From NCBI GenBank assembly GCA_026392145.1, contig JAPLCS010000100.1, positions 1-7,909 of the forward strand: a DNA stretch of 7,909 nucleotides, given 5' to 3'. This DNA is from Fimbriimonadales bacterium (GTDB lineage: Bacteria; Armatimonadota; Fimbriimonadia; Fimbriimonadales; Fimbriimonadaceae). The translations under genes and the position numbers were made by a program. The notes under the pieces were generated by a model. That model saw only the letters and a list, made by a program, of their open reading frames with translations. It ran no database searches and was not told the DNA's origin. Shown piece after piece: positions 1-5,858 of the stretch (position 1 is the stretch's first letter; each line of letters starts with the position of its first letter).

Positions 1-536
1 TCCAGCAGAATCGCCTTCATAGGAGCCGTCTTTTTCGCAATTCTCGCATATACAGTTGCCGCATCCGTAGGATTTGTCAACCAATCTGGACTCAGTTTTG
101 AAATCGCCAAGTCATCCATGGGCTGATTACACAGCCAAATTCTTGCCAACCGCCTTCCATCGGTCATTACCACCCGACCACCTTGGTCAGTCTCCAAACC
201 CATCTTCAGAAACCGAGTGTTGCCGTTCTCATCCTCGAACGGTGCGTTGCCATGTTCGCGAAGCCGAATGGTGCTTGCGCCAAGTTCCCGAACCCAACCC
301 GCCATACCTAAATGAGCAAATACCCAAGGTTGAGAATCTAGTTCTAACCAGAAATACTTCCCTATCCGACCTACATTCGTTACCGTTCTATCAAGAAGGA
401 CACTCTCAACATGAGTTTTCGGCGTCTTCTTTAAGACAATTTCATCGTCAGCGATCTCAGCTCTCACGATTTTGTTTCCCACCAACACACGTTCAAGTAT
501 CCGGCGGACCGTTTCAACTTCTGGCAACTCTGGCAT
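1..536 (-). CDS. mutM: Formamidopyrimidine-DNA glycosylase (Fpg/MutM), 5' part, truncated by the window edge
   Basis: The minus strand is open from an ATG at 536 to the left edge, giving 178 residues that begin MPELPEVETVRR, the hallmark Fpg N-terminus. Fpg excises oxidised purines such as 8-oxoguanine and nicks the DNA by beta,delta-elimination. Pro2 (the Schiff-base nucleophile) and Glu3 are present. The conserved lysine of the GRIGKY segment is Lys60, and HLGMAG at 75-80 supplies the void-filling Met78. A DGRRLARIW segment at 126-134 matches the DNA-intercalation loop, but Leu130 stands where Phe is usual. KKTAPMKAILL at 168-178 is the start of the helix-two-turn-helix. The family is about 270 residues long, so the rest of that motif and the C-terminal zinc finger lie beyond the window. 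No clear Shine-Dalgarno precedes the start. The gene is divergent from pdxH. The identification is firm; Nei/endonuclease VIII is less likely given the Fpg-type N-terminus. Confidence 0.95.
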   Translation of the reverse strand, partial: MPELPEVETVRRILERVLVGNKIVRAEIADDEIVLKKTPKTHVESVLLDRTVTNVGRIGKYFWLELDSQPWVFAHLGMAGWVRELGASTIRLREHGNAPFEDENGNTRFLKMGLETDQGGRVVMTDGRRLARIWLCNQPMDDLAISKLSPDWLTNPTDAATVYARIAKKTAPMKAILL

Positions 537-628
537 GTTAAGTAGTGTATCAACTCGCAACCAATGCACGCTGAAACTAATCATCAAACACAATCTCACA
601 CAAATCTCTCTCGTAGTACTCTAACGAC
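537..628. other. Divergent mutM/pdxH intergenic region
   Basis: These 92 bases separate the two divergent start codons and must hold the 5' signals of both genes. I could not find a convincing -35/-10 pair or a purine-rich Shine-Dalgarno sequence on either strand, so one or both mRNAs may have a very short leader. This is inference from absence only. Confidence 0.5.
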
Positions 629-1306
629 ATGGCGATATTCGAAGGAGAACGTTCGGACTACGGTTTCGGGACACTTGAACGCAAAGACCTCTTCGATGAC
701 CCATTTCAACAATTCAAATTCTGGTTGGATGCTGCGATCGCTCACAACATCCCGGAACCTTCGGCAATGTGCCTATCGACGGTAAGTGAGCAATTGCAAC
801 CATCAAGTCGATTTGTACTTGTTCGCGGAATCGATCACGGATTCATCTTCTACACCAACTACCTCAGTCGCAAAGCGAATGAACTAGAATCCAATCCACA
901 TGCATGTCTAAACTTCTGGTGGGCAACACTAGAGCGTCAAATCAGAATCGAAGGAAGGGTCGAAAAACTTTCCGCAACCGAATCCGACGCCTATTTTAAT
1001 AGCCGTCCTTTCGAAAGCCAAATTGCCTCCGCCTCAAGCCCACAAAGTCAACGAATCAACTCCAGAGATGTACTTGAAGAGAAAGTCCAGGAATTGCGAC
1101 GCGGCGGAGAGGAAAACCTAGTTCGACCAAAGCACTGGGGCGGCTACCGACTCGTACCCTCCTACTTCGAATTCTGGCAAGGTCGGTCAGCACGGCTCCA
1201 CGATCGTTTTGAATACACCCTGCTAGAAGACGGCAACCATGATAAATCCACGAGCACAAAAGCGAACCAGCCAACTGCTTGGGAAATCAACCGGCTCGCA
1301 CCCTAA
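629..1306 (+). CDS. pdxH: Pyridoxamine/pyridoxine 5'-phosphate oxidase (PdxH)
   Basis: The 225-residue product aligns along its whole length with cytosolic PdxH, the FMN enzyme that oxidises PNP or PMP to pyridoxal 5'-phosphate with O2 (vitamin B6 salvage and final synthesis). Visible signatures are RFVLVRGID at 61-69 and the FMN-binding segment FYTNYLSRKA at 74-83. They continue with TLERQIRIEG at 100-109, YFNSRPFESQIAS at 122-134, EFWQGRSARLHDR at 181-193 and the characteristic C-terminal NRLAP. Length is normal (E. coli has 218). One small difference is VRG where many members have LLK/LLR. A Lys/Thr/Ser-rich segment of about 12 residues (205-216) lengthens the last loop. The ATG at 629 fits the family N-terminus, although no good ribosome binding site precedes it. 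It is not part of the ribosomal operon: 276 bases and a candidate promoter follow. Confidence 0.96.
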   Translation: MAIFEGERSDYGFGTLERKDLFDDPFQQFKFWLDAAIAHNIPEPSAMCLSTVSEQLQPSSRFVLVRGIDHGFIFYTNYLSRKANELESNPHACLNFWWATLERQIRIEGRVEKLSATESDAYFNSRPFESQIASASSPQSQRINSRDVLEEKVQELRRGGEENLVRPKHWGGYRLVPSYFEFWQGRSARLHDRFEYTLLEDGNHDKSTSTKANQPTAWEINRLAP

Positions 1307-1361
1307 TTCTGAGTACTACCCACAGATTCAAATCAACTTAGCAGGCGAATGAAGTTACCCC

Positions 1362-1391
1362 TTGCGAAAAGGTTGTTGACACGGGTATAAC
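1362..1391 (+). promoter_or_regulatory. Candidate sigma70-type promoter of the rplC operon
   Basis: TTGCGA (1362-1367) and TATAAC (1386-1391) are separated by 18 bases, matching 4/6 and 5/6 of the E. coli-type consensus. A perfect TTGACA at 1376-1381 lies between them but is only 4 bases from TATAAC and has no partner at 17±1, so it cannot act as the -35 of this -10. Predicted initiation is near 1397-1399, just before the first leader hairpin. Confidence 0.45.
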
Positions 1392-1400
1392 TTACGATTG

Positions 1401-1419
1401 CGTCGGGCTGTGCCTGACG
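1401..1419 (+). promoter_or_regulatory. Hairpin at the predicted 5' end of the rplC leader
   Basis: CGTCGGGC (1401-1408) pairs with GCCTGACG (1412-1419) across a TGT loop, giving 8 bp with one G-U wobble. It begins only a few bases after the predicted transcription start, so it could protect the 5' end of the mRNA or form part of an r-protein binding leader. There is no T-run after it, so it is not an intrinsic terminator. Confidence 0.45.
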
Positions 1420-1538
1420 AAATGAACGTGCTTCCTAGCGCGTTCGGCAGGGCGACCCCGGTCCCGACTCGACTCAGAATTGAATCGAAACGAGGAGAAC
1501 GTAGGGCAACGCCAGTGAACACTTCTCAATTTTGGAGA

Positions 1539-1558
1539 CGTTTCCGACATGTCGAACG
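1539..1558 (+). promoter_or_regulatory. Bulged hairpin just upstream of the rplC ribosome binding site
   Basis: The perfect palindrome CGACATGTCG (1545-1554) is extended by CGTT (1539-1542) pairing with AACG (1555-1558), leaving a two-base TC bulge. It lies 12 bases before the GGAG (1571-1574) that serves rplC and presents an ATG at its tip. It is a plausible leader element, with no homology support available here. Confidence 0.35.
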
Positions 1559-1582
1559 GTGCGTTGAAGCGGAGAAAAAACT

Positions 1583-2209
1583 ATGCTTCCTGGCATTATT
1601 GGTAAAAAAATAGGCATGACCCACGTCTTTAACGACGATGGGAAAATGGTGCCCGTTACCGTCGTGGAAGCGGGTCCTGTCTACGTTACTCAGCTTAAGT
1701 CGCTGGATAAAGACGGGTACACCGCAGTCCAAGTCGGATACGGAGACGCCAAAGAAAAAAATCTTACATTCCCCAAGTTTGGGCACCTGAAGAAGGCAGG
1801 ATTAACCAAAAACCTTCGAACCCTGAAAGAGTTCCGAGTTGAATCAACCGACGGTCTTGAATTGGGTCAAGAAGTTAACGTTTCCATTTTTGTAGACGGT
1901 GAAGCAGTTGCAGTTACCGGATTCAGCAAAGGACGAGGCTTCGCAGGTGGCGTCAAGCGATACCACTTCAAAGGTCAACACATGACCCACGGTTACATGA
2001 CTCACCGACGACCGCTTTCAAACGGTGCGACCGGTCCACAAAGAGTTTTCAAAGGCAAACGAGGTCCAGGCCACATGGGTGACGCACAAGTTACTCAACG
2101 AGGTCTCAAAATCGTTCGAATCGATGCAGAACGAAATTTACTTCTCATCGACGGTAGCGTCCCAGGCCCTAACGGAGCCGAAGTCATCATCAAGAAGGTG
2201 AGCAGATAA
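1583..2209 (+). CDS. rplC: 50S ribosomal protein L3
   Basis: The 208-residue product starts MLPGIIGKKIGMTHVF, the typical L3 N-terminus. L3 is an early 50S assembly protein whose long central loop reaches the peptidyl-transferase centre. GFSKGRGFAGGVKR (113-126) and RVFKGKRGPGHMGD (154-167) are family signatures. The loop between them reads HRRPLSNGATGPQ (141-153), whereas many bacteria have an HxxPGSIGQ/A-type sequence. The glutamine methylated by PrmB in E. coli is therefore absent (Ala149 in that region). GGAG at 1571-1574 is 8 bases before the ATG and fixes the start. The gene heads this operon, in a place usually second after rpsJ. Its stop overlaps the rplD start as TAATG. Of its 13 arginine codons, 11 are CGA and 2 are AGA. 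Confidence 0.97.
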   Translation: MLPGIIGKKIGMTHVFNDDGKMVPVTVVEAGPVYVTQLKSLDKDGYTAVQVGYGDAKEKNLTFPKFGHLKKAGLTKNLRTLKEFRVESTDGLELGQEVNVSIFVDGEAVAVTGFSKGRGFAGGVKRYHFKGQHMTHGYMTHRRPLSNGATGPQRVFKGKRGPGHMGDAQVTQRGLKIVRIDAERNLLLIDGSVPGPNGAEVIIKKVSR

Positions 2210-2877
2210 TGGCATCAATCGAAGTAAAAGATAAAAGCGGCAAAAAAGTTGGCAAGCACGATTTGAGTGCAACCCTGACAACCATTTCCGCAAGCCACAC
2301 CACCATTCACAGAAGCGTAGTTGCTGAAGAAGCAAACAAGCGACAAGGAACCCAAAGCGCGAAGACTCGAAGTGAAACTCGCGGTGGTGGCCGAAAGCCG
2401 TACAAGCAAAAGAAGACCGGTAATGCCCGACAAGGTACCATCCGAGCTCCTCACTATGCACACGGTGGTATGGCACTTGCCGTCAAACCTCGCGACTACA
2501 GCAAGAAGATCAATATCCGAGAGCGACGAGCTGCAATCCTTAGCGCATTTGCAATGCACGTTGAAGCAGACAACGTAACTGTTGTGGACAGCATCAAGTT
2601 TGCCGAACCAAAGACAAAGGATGCGACTGCATTCCTCAACGCTTTGGGGCTAGGTGAAGCAAGACGCGTTCTTGTTATCCTTCCTGAATACGACGAAGTG
2701 GCTCTCAAGTGCTTCCGAAACCTTGGCAATGTTGTGGTGCGAACCGCCCCAGCAACCGTCAAGCGAGGAGAAGAAGGACCGAAGACTCAGGCATTCAGTG
2801 CTCGAGACGTCCTCGTTGCTCACAAAATCGTTGTTGCAAAAGACGCCCTCGCGAAAATCGAGGAGGTATGGGGCTAA
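2209..2877 (+). CDS. rplD: 50S ribosomal protein L4
   Basis: The 222-residue product is L4, a 50S assembly protein whose extended loop lines the exit-tunnel constriction and which represses the S10 operon mRNA in E. coli. The tunnel loop is recognisable at 59-98, with GGGRKPYKQKKTGNARQG followed by IRAPHYAHGG and KPRDYSKK. It departs from the usual PWRQKGTGRARQGS...SPxWRGGG: Tyr65 replaces Trp, Lys69 replaces Gly and Asn72 replaces Arg. The globular C-terminal half (about 100-220) has LVILPEYDE at 155-163 and ARDVLVAHKIVV near 198-209, matching the usual N(a/v)xDVLxxxxxV ending. The start overlaps the rplC stop by one base, with GAAGGTGAG upstream as a moderate ribosome binding site. Whether this L4 also regulates its own operon is unknown. 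Confidence 0.97.
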   Translation: MASIEVKDKSGKKVGKHDLSATLTTISASHTTIHRSVVAEEANKRQGTQSAKTRSETRGGGRKPYKQKKTGNARQGTIRAPHYAHGGMALAVKPRDYSKKINIRERRAAILSAFAMHVEADNVTVVDSIKFAEPKTKDATAFLNALGLGEARRVLVILPEYDEVALKCFRNLGNVVVRTAPATVKRGEEGPKTQAFSARDVLVAHKIVVAKDALAKIEEVWG

Positions 2878-3218
2878 TGCTTAATCCTTACGATATCATC
2901 ATTGCGCCGCACCTGACCGAAAAGTCAGTCGCGCTATCCTATGGCGATCCTAAAATCAAGGAAGAAGCCAACATCGTCCGAAAGTACACCTTTATTGTAA
3001 AGAGGGATTCCAACAAGATTCAAATCAAGGCGGCAATCGAAGCTCTCTATAACGAAGGCAAAAAGAAGGGAGAAGGCATCGAAGTCACCTCCGTTCGAAC
3101 TATTAAAGTCCTCGGGAAATCAAGACGACGCGGTCGAAGCGTTGGCTATGAACCAGACCGCAAGAAAGCCGTCGTCACATTGGCGAAAGGTCAAATGCTG
3201 GAGGATTACGGAGTCTAA
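2877..3218 (+). CDS. rplW: 50S ribosomal protein L23
   Basis: This encodes 113 residues starting [17 protein letters not shown], the family's typical IIxxPxxTEK opening. L23 sits at the tunnel exit on 23S domain III and docks trigger factor and SRP. The ATG at 2877 is chosen because AGGAGG (2861-2866) lies 10 bases upstream and the start overlaps the rplD stop as TAATG. An in-frame ATG at 2868 is only one base from that site, and the longer upstream frame overlaps rplD deeply. The protein exceeds the usual 95-100 residues because of a charged insertion at about 22-36 ([15 protein letters not shown]), between the first helix and the KYTFIV strand. Another Lys/Gly-rich stretch follows at 61-68. 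[19 protein letters not shown] (80-98) is the conserved rRNA-binding loop. rplB follows after two bases. Confidence 0.95.
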   Translation: MLNPYDIIIAPHLTEKSVALSYGDPKIKEEANIVRKYTFIVKRDSNKIQIKAAIEALYNEGKKKGEGIEVTSVRTIKVLGKSRRRGRSVGYEPDRKKAVVTLAKGQMLEDYGV

Positions 3219-3220
3219 CC

Positions 3221-4054
3221 ATGCCAGTACGAAAGCTAAAACCAACCTCACCAGGACGACGATTCCAGTCGGTTTCAACCTACTCGGAAGTCACCAAAGG
3301 TAAACCAGAAAAAAGTCTGACGACTTCGTTGACTAAGTCTGGCGGTCGAAACAGCTACGGTCGATTGACCATGGCAAACCGTGGCGGCGGTAACAAGCGT
3401 CGCTACCGAATCATTGACTTCAAGCGTCAAAAGGATGGAGTGGTTGCAACAGTAGCCGCTATTGAATACGATCCGAACCGAACCTGCCGAATCGCGCTCC
3501 TTCACTACACCGATGGTGAAAAGGCATACATCTTGGCTCCAAAGAACCTCGGAGTTGGACAAAAGGTTGAAAGCGGTGCTCAAGCAGACATTCTGCCCGG
3601 CAATGCACTTCCACTTAAAAACATCCCACTCGGTACCCTGGTTCACAACATTGAGTTGAACCCAGGACGAGGCGGACAAATGGTCCGATCCGCGGGAACC
3701 GCAGCACAGGTCATGGCAAAGGAAGGTGACTATGTCACCCTCCGACTCCCATCTGGCGAAATGCGAATGGTTCACAACACCTGCCGTGCAACGGTCGGTG
3801 AAGTCGGAAACGCTGAACACGAAAACGAATCGCTCGGTAAAGCCGGTAAGTCAAGAAACCTTGGCCGAAAACCACACGTTCGAGGCGTTGTCAAGAGCCC
3901 ACGCGACCACCCACACGGTGGTGGTGAAGCCAAATCGCCAGTTGGACGAAAGAAAGGTCCAGTTGACCGATGGGGCAACAAAGCTCTCGGTGAAAAGACT
4001 AGGAGCAACAAGCGAACGGATCGATTCATCGTCCGACGCAGAAAAGGAAAATAA
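3221..4054 (+). CDS. rplB: 50S ribosomal protein L2
   Basis: The 277-residue protein is L2, a core 50S protein needed for subunit association and close to the peptidyl-transferase centre. KPTSPGRR (7-14), KPEKSL (28-33), [16 protein letters not shown] (54-69), IEYDPNRT (81-88), [13 protein letters not shown] (148-160) and the FIVRRRKGK tail are all diagnostic. The catalytic-neighbourhood loop reads [15 protein letters not shown] (225-239). The histidine motif is intact (His230 matches E. coli His229), but the flanks differ from the near-invariant [20 protein letters not shown] (212-218) also has Asn where Trp is common. GGAG at 3210-3213 is 7 bases before the ATG. The gene is followed by an unusual 117-base spacer, so coupling to rpsS is interrupted. 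Confidence 0.98.
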   Translation: MPVRKLKPTSPGRRFQSVSTYSEVTKGKPEKSLTTSLTKSGGRNSYGRLTMANRGGGNKRRYRIIDFKRQKDGVVATVAAIEYDPNRTCRIALLHYTDGEKAYILAPKNLGVGQKVESGAQADILPGNALPLKNIPLGTLVHNIELNPGRGGQMVRSAGTAAQVMAKEGDYVTLRLPSGEMRMVHNTCRATVGEVGNAEHENESLGKAGKSRNLGRKPHVRGVVKSPRDHPHGGGEAKSPVGRKKGPVDRWGNKALGEKTRSNKRTDRFIVRRRKGK

Positions 4055-4060
4055 ATTTGA

Positions 4061-4100
4061 GTTCGCCCCGGTTGAAGACAAAATCGACAACTGGGGCAAC
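4061..4100 (+). promoter_or_regulatory. Long imperfect hairpin in the rplB-rpsS spacer
   Basis: GCCCCGGTTG (4065-4074) pairs with CAACTGGGGC (4088-4097): 10 bp with one G-U pair and a 13-base A-rich loop. The stem extends by GTT/AAC (4061-4063 with 4098-4100) past a bulged C4064, making 13 bp. It starts 7 bases after the rplB stop. No T-run follows, so it is not a classical terminator. It may be an attenuating, RNA-processing or r-protein binding site. The spacer 4055-4171 contains no supported gene. Confidence 0.6.
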
Positions 4101-4171
4101 TCCTCGTGCACTGCCCGCAAAAGGAATAGCAATCGCTGGAACTGGAACGACGGTCACCACAGGAACACTAA

Positions 4172-4459
4172 ATGGCAAGATCATTAAAAAAAGGCTACTT
4201 TGTCGACGACCACCTTATTGAAAAGGTGGACAAGATGAACGCCTCAAACGAAAAGAAGCTCATCAAAACATGGAGCCGAAGGTCAACAATCATCCCAGAT
4301 ATGATTGGACACACCTTTGCGGTTCACGATGGACGTAAGCACGTCCCTGTTTTCGTAACCGAAAACATGATTGGTCACAAGCTCGGAGAATTTGCTCCGA
4401 CCCGAACTTATAAGGGTCACCAAGGCGGGATCCCAGAAAGAGGCGCGAGACTTCGCTAA
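4172..4459 (+). CDS. rpsS: 30S ribosomal protein S19
   Basis: The 95-residue product begins [15 protein letters not shown] and is S19, which pairs with S13 in the head of the 30S subunit near the A-site t[27 protein letters not shown] (32-55, with the SRRSTI and HDGR motifs), [18 protein letters not shown] and APTRTYKGH (76-83) cover the whole family core at normal length. AGGA at 4161-4164 lies 7 bases upstream of the ATG. Because of the 117-base gap after rplB, this start needs its own initiation and is not directly coupled. The eight bases to rplV contain the next ribosome binding site, which overlaps this stop codon. Confidence 0.97.
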   Translation: MARSLKKGYFVDDHLIEKVDKMNASNEKKLIKTWSRRSTIIPDMIGHTFAVHDGRKHVPVFVTENMIGHKLGEFAPTRTYKGHQGGIPERGARLR

Positions 4460-4467
4460 GGAACATC

Positions 4468-5016
4468 ATGGAAGTAAAAGCAACAGCTAAATACATGAAA
4501 GTCCAACCTCGAAAGGTTCGGATCATTGCAGACGAAGTCAGCGGGATGCAAGCAGCATACGCAGCCCACAAACTTCGACACCACACGAGCAAGAGCGCTA
4601 AGCTACTTCGCAAGGTTCTCATTTCTGCCATGGCAAACGCAGCAGAAAATCATAACCTTGAAGTCGAAGGCCTCAAGATCGCACGAATTGAAGTCAACGA
4701 AGGACCACGGCAAAAGAGAATCCAAGCACGAGCAATGGGTCGAGCCAACCGAATCTTAAAGAAGACCAGCCACATCACCGTGGTTGTCGAAGAAGATGAA
4801 GTCAAGCCAGCGGTCAAGCCACACGGTACCAAGGCCAAGCCAAGACCTACTTTCGCAACCACTAAACCGGCTGCTAAGAAGGTAACAAAGGCCGCCAAAG
4901 TAGAAGAAGCTCCAGTCGAAGAAGTAGTTGAAGAAACCGTTGAACTGGCAGTTGAACCAACCGTGGAAGAAACAGTGATTGAGCAGGCCGCGCCTGCCGA
5001 GGAGAACGGTAACTAA
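4468..5016 (+). CDS. rplV: 50S ribosomal protein L22 with a long two-part C-terminal tail
   Basis: Residues 1-110 are a standard L22 (about 110 residues in most bacteria): AKYMKVQPRKVRIIADEV near the start, VLISAMANAAENHN, then IEVNEGPRQKRIQARAMGRA (74-93) and KKTSHITVVVEEDE. L22 binds all 23S domains, and its beta-hairpin lines the exit tunnel. A further 72 residues follow. Positions 112-145 are basic and Pro/Ala/Lys-rich, and 146-182 are acidic with repeated Val-Glu-Glu and Val-Glu-Pro units. The tail is low-complexity, probably disordered, and should project from the solvent side near the tunnel exit. AAGGA at 4458-4462 lies 5 bases from the ATG. The stop overlaps the rpsC start as TAATG. 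Codon use in the tail resembles the core, so it does not look like a frameshift artefact. Confidence 0.97.
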   Translation: MEVKATAKYMKVQPRKVRIIADEVSGMQAAYAAHKLRHHTSKSAKLLRKVLISAMANAAENHNLEVEGLKIARIEVNEGPRQKRIQARAMGRANRILKKTSHITVVVEEDEVKPAVKPHGTKAKPRPTFATTKPAAKKVTKAAKVEEAPVEEVVEETVELAVEPTVEETVIEQAAPAEENGN

Positions 5017-5858
5017 TGGGTCAGAAAATTCACCCAGTGGGCCTGCGCGTCGGCGTTATTCGCGGTCATGACAGCCATTGGTTCTACAAGAAGAAAGGAT
5101 ATGCAGAAGCGGTCAAACTCGACCATGACATCCGCGCTTACATCAAGAAGCGGGTTGGTCTTGGAAACGTTAGCCGAGTCGAAATTGAACGAGCAGCCAA
5201 CCGACTGAAGGTCAACATCTTCACAGCACGGCCAGGCGCTATCATCGGAAGAGGCGGAAAAGGAATCGATGAGTTGACAGATACGCTCAACCAACGAGTT
5301 CGAAAAACTGACTCAACATTGGTGGTTCAAATCAATGTCAGCGAAGTTCGACAACCAGAACTGGACGCACAAATCGTTGCAGAAAACGTTTGCGCTCAGC
5401 TCGAAAAGCGAATCAGCCACCGACGAGCTATGAGACAAGCAATGACCCGCGTCGTTCGATTGAACGGACGAGGTATCAAGCTCCAAGTCTCAGGTCGATT
5501 GAACGGATCTGAAATCGCTCGAACCGAAAAAGACAAAACCGGAAAGATTCCACTCCATACACTGCGAGCGGATATTGATTACGGATTTGCCGAAGCTCAC
5601 ACTATCTACGGAATCGTGGGATGTAAGGTCTGGATTTATAAGGGCGAAGTCCTTCCAGAAAAGAGATTGCGAGAACTCGATGAAATGAGAACCCAGCAAA
5701 ACGAAGACCGACGAGGTCGACGAGATGGCGGAGATCGAGGACCACGACGAGATCGAGGACCACGAGAAGGTGGACCAAGAGAAGGCGGACGAGCATTTGG
5801 ATCTAACCGAACCGAAGAAGCACCTGCCGCTGCACCTGCAGAAGGAGAACAAGCCTAA
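5016..5858 (+). CDS. rpsC: 30S ribosomal protein S3 with an Arg/Gly-rich tail
   Basis: The 280-residue product starts [13 protein letters not shown], diagnostic of S3, which lines the mRNA entry channel with S4 and S5. The type II KH domain is visible, with its GxxG-type turn in [11 protein letters not shown] (74-84). The C-terminal domain has [12 protein letters not shown] (132-143) with the basic residues linked to mRNA unwinding, [11 protein letters not shown] (160-170) and [13 protein letters not shown] (178-190), ending in [10 protein letters not shown] (202-211). E. coli S3 has 233 residues. Here about 50 extra follow: 230-265 is a tract of Arg, Gly, Asp and Pro with repeated RGPR, GPRE and EGG units, ending in an Ala/Glu-rich stretch. 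The start overlaps the rplV stop, with GGAG 11 bases upstream. The stop overlaps the rplP start. Confidence 0.97.
   Translation: MGQKIHPVGLRVGVIRGHDSHWFYKKKGYAEAVKLDHDIRAYIKKRVGLGNVSRVEIERAANRLKVNIFTARPGAIIGRGGKGIDELTDTLNQRVRKTDSTLVVQINVSEVRQPELDAQIVAENVCAQLEKRISHRRAMRQAMTRVVRLNGRGIKLQVSGRLNGSEIARTEKDKTGKIPLHTLRADIDYGFAEAHTIYGIVGCKVWIYKGEVLPEKRLRELDEMRTQQNEDRRGRRDGGDRGPRRDRGPREGGPREGGRAFGSNRTEEAPAAAPAEGEQA

Larger units (their letters stand above)
1307..1582 (+). other. Non-coding spacer and leader between pdxH and rplC
   Basis: This 276-base stretch holds no convincing gene. Its first 55 bases show no hairpin plus T-run that would terminate pdxH transcription. A candidate promoter lies at 1362-1391, followed by a leader of about 185 nt. 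The leader has a hairpin at 1401-1419, a bulged hairpin at 1539-1558 and a possible short reading frame at 1549-1605. In most bacteria rpsJ would occupy this position; it is absent. Confidence 0.7.

Noticed and set aside
74..541. 155-codon open frame on the plus strand at the left edge
   Set aside because: The minus strand of the same bases encodes an unmistakable MutM N-terminus; the plus frame has no family resemblance and is a shadow.
1376..1381. Perfect TTGACA as the -35 element of the rplC promoter
   Set aside because: Only 4 bases separate it from TATAAC, and nothing resembling a -10 lies 16-18 bases downstream. TTGCGA at 1362 has the right spacing instead.
1398..1613. 71-codon frame (TTG start, or ATG at 1422) across the rplC leader
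   Set aside because: No ribosome binding site, no recognisable domain, arginine codons (CGT, CGG, AGG, AGA) unlike the neighbours, and it runs into rplC in another frame. Treated as chance open frame in a leader.
2709..2876. N-terminal extension of L23 upstream of 2877
   Set aside because: It would overlap rplD by 168 bases and is Cys/Arg-rich nonsense; AGGAGG at 2861-2866 and the TAATG overlap favour the start at 2877.
3726..4187. 153-codon plus-strand frame spanning the end of rplB and the rplB-rpsS spacer
   Set aside because: Most of it is an out-of-frame shadow of rplB; the spacer part is Asn/Trp/Arg-rich with no known pattern. L2 has its normal C-terminus, so no frameshift is needed.
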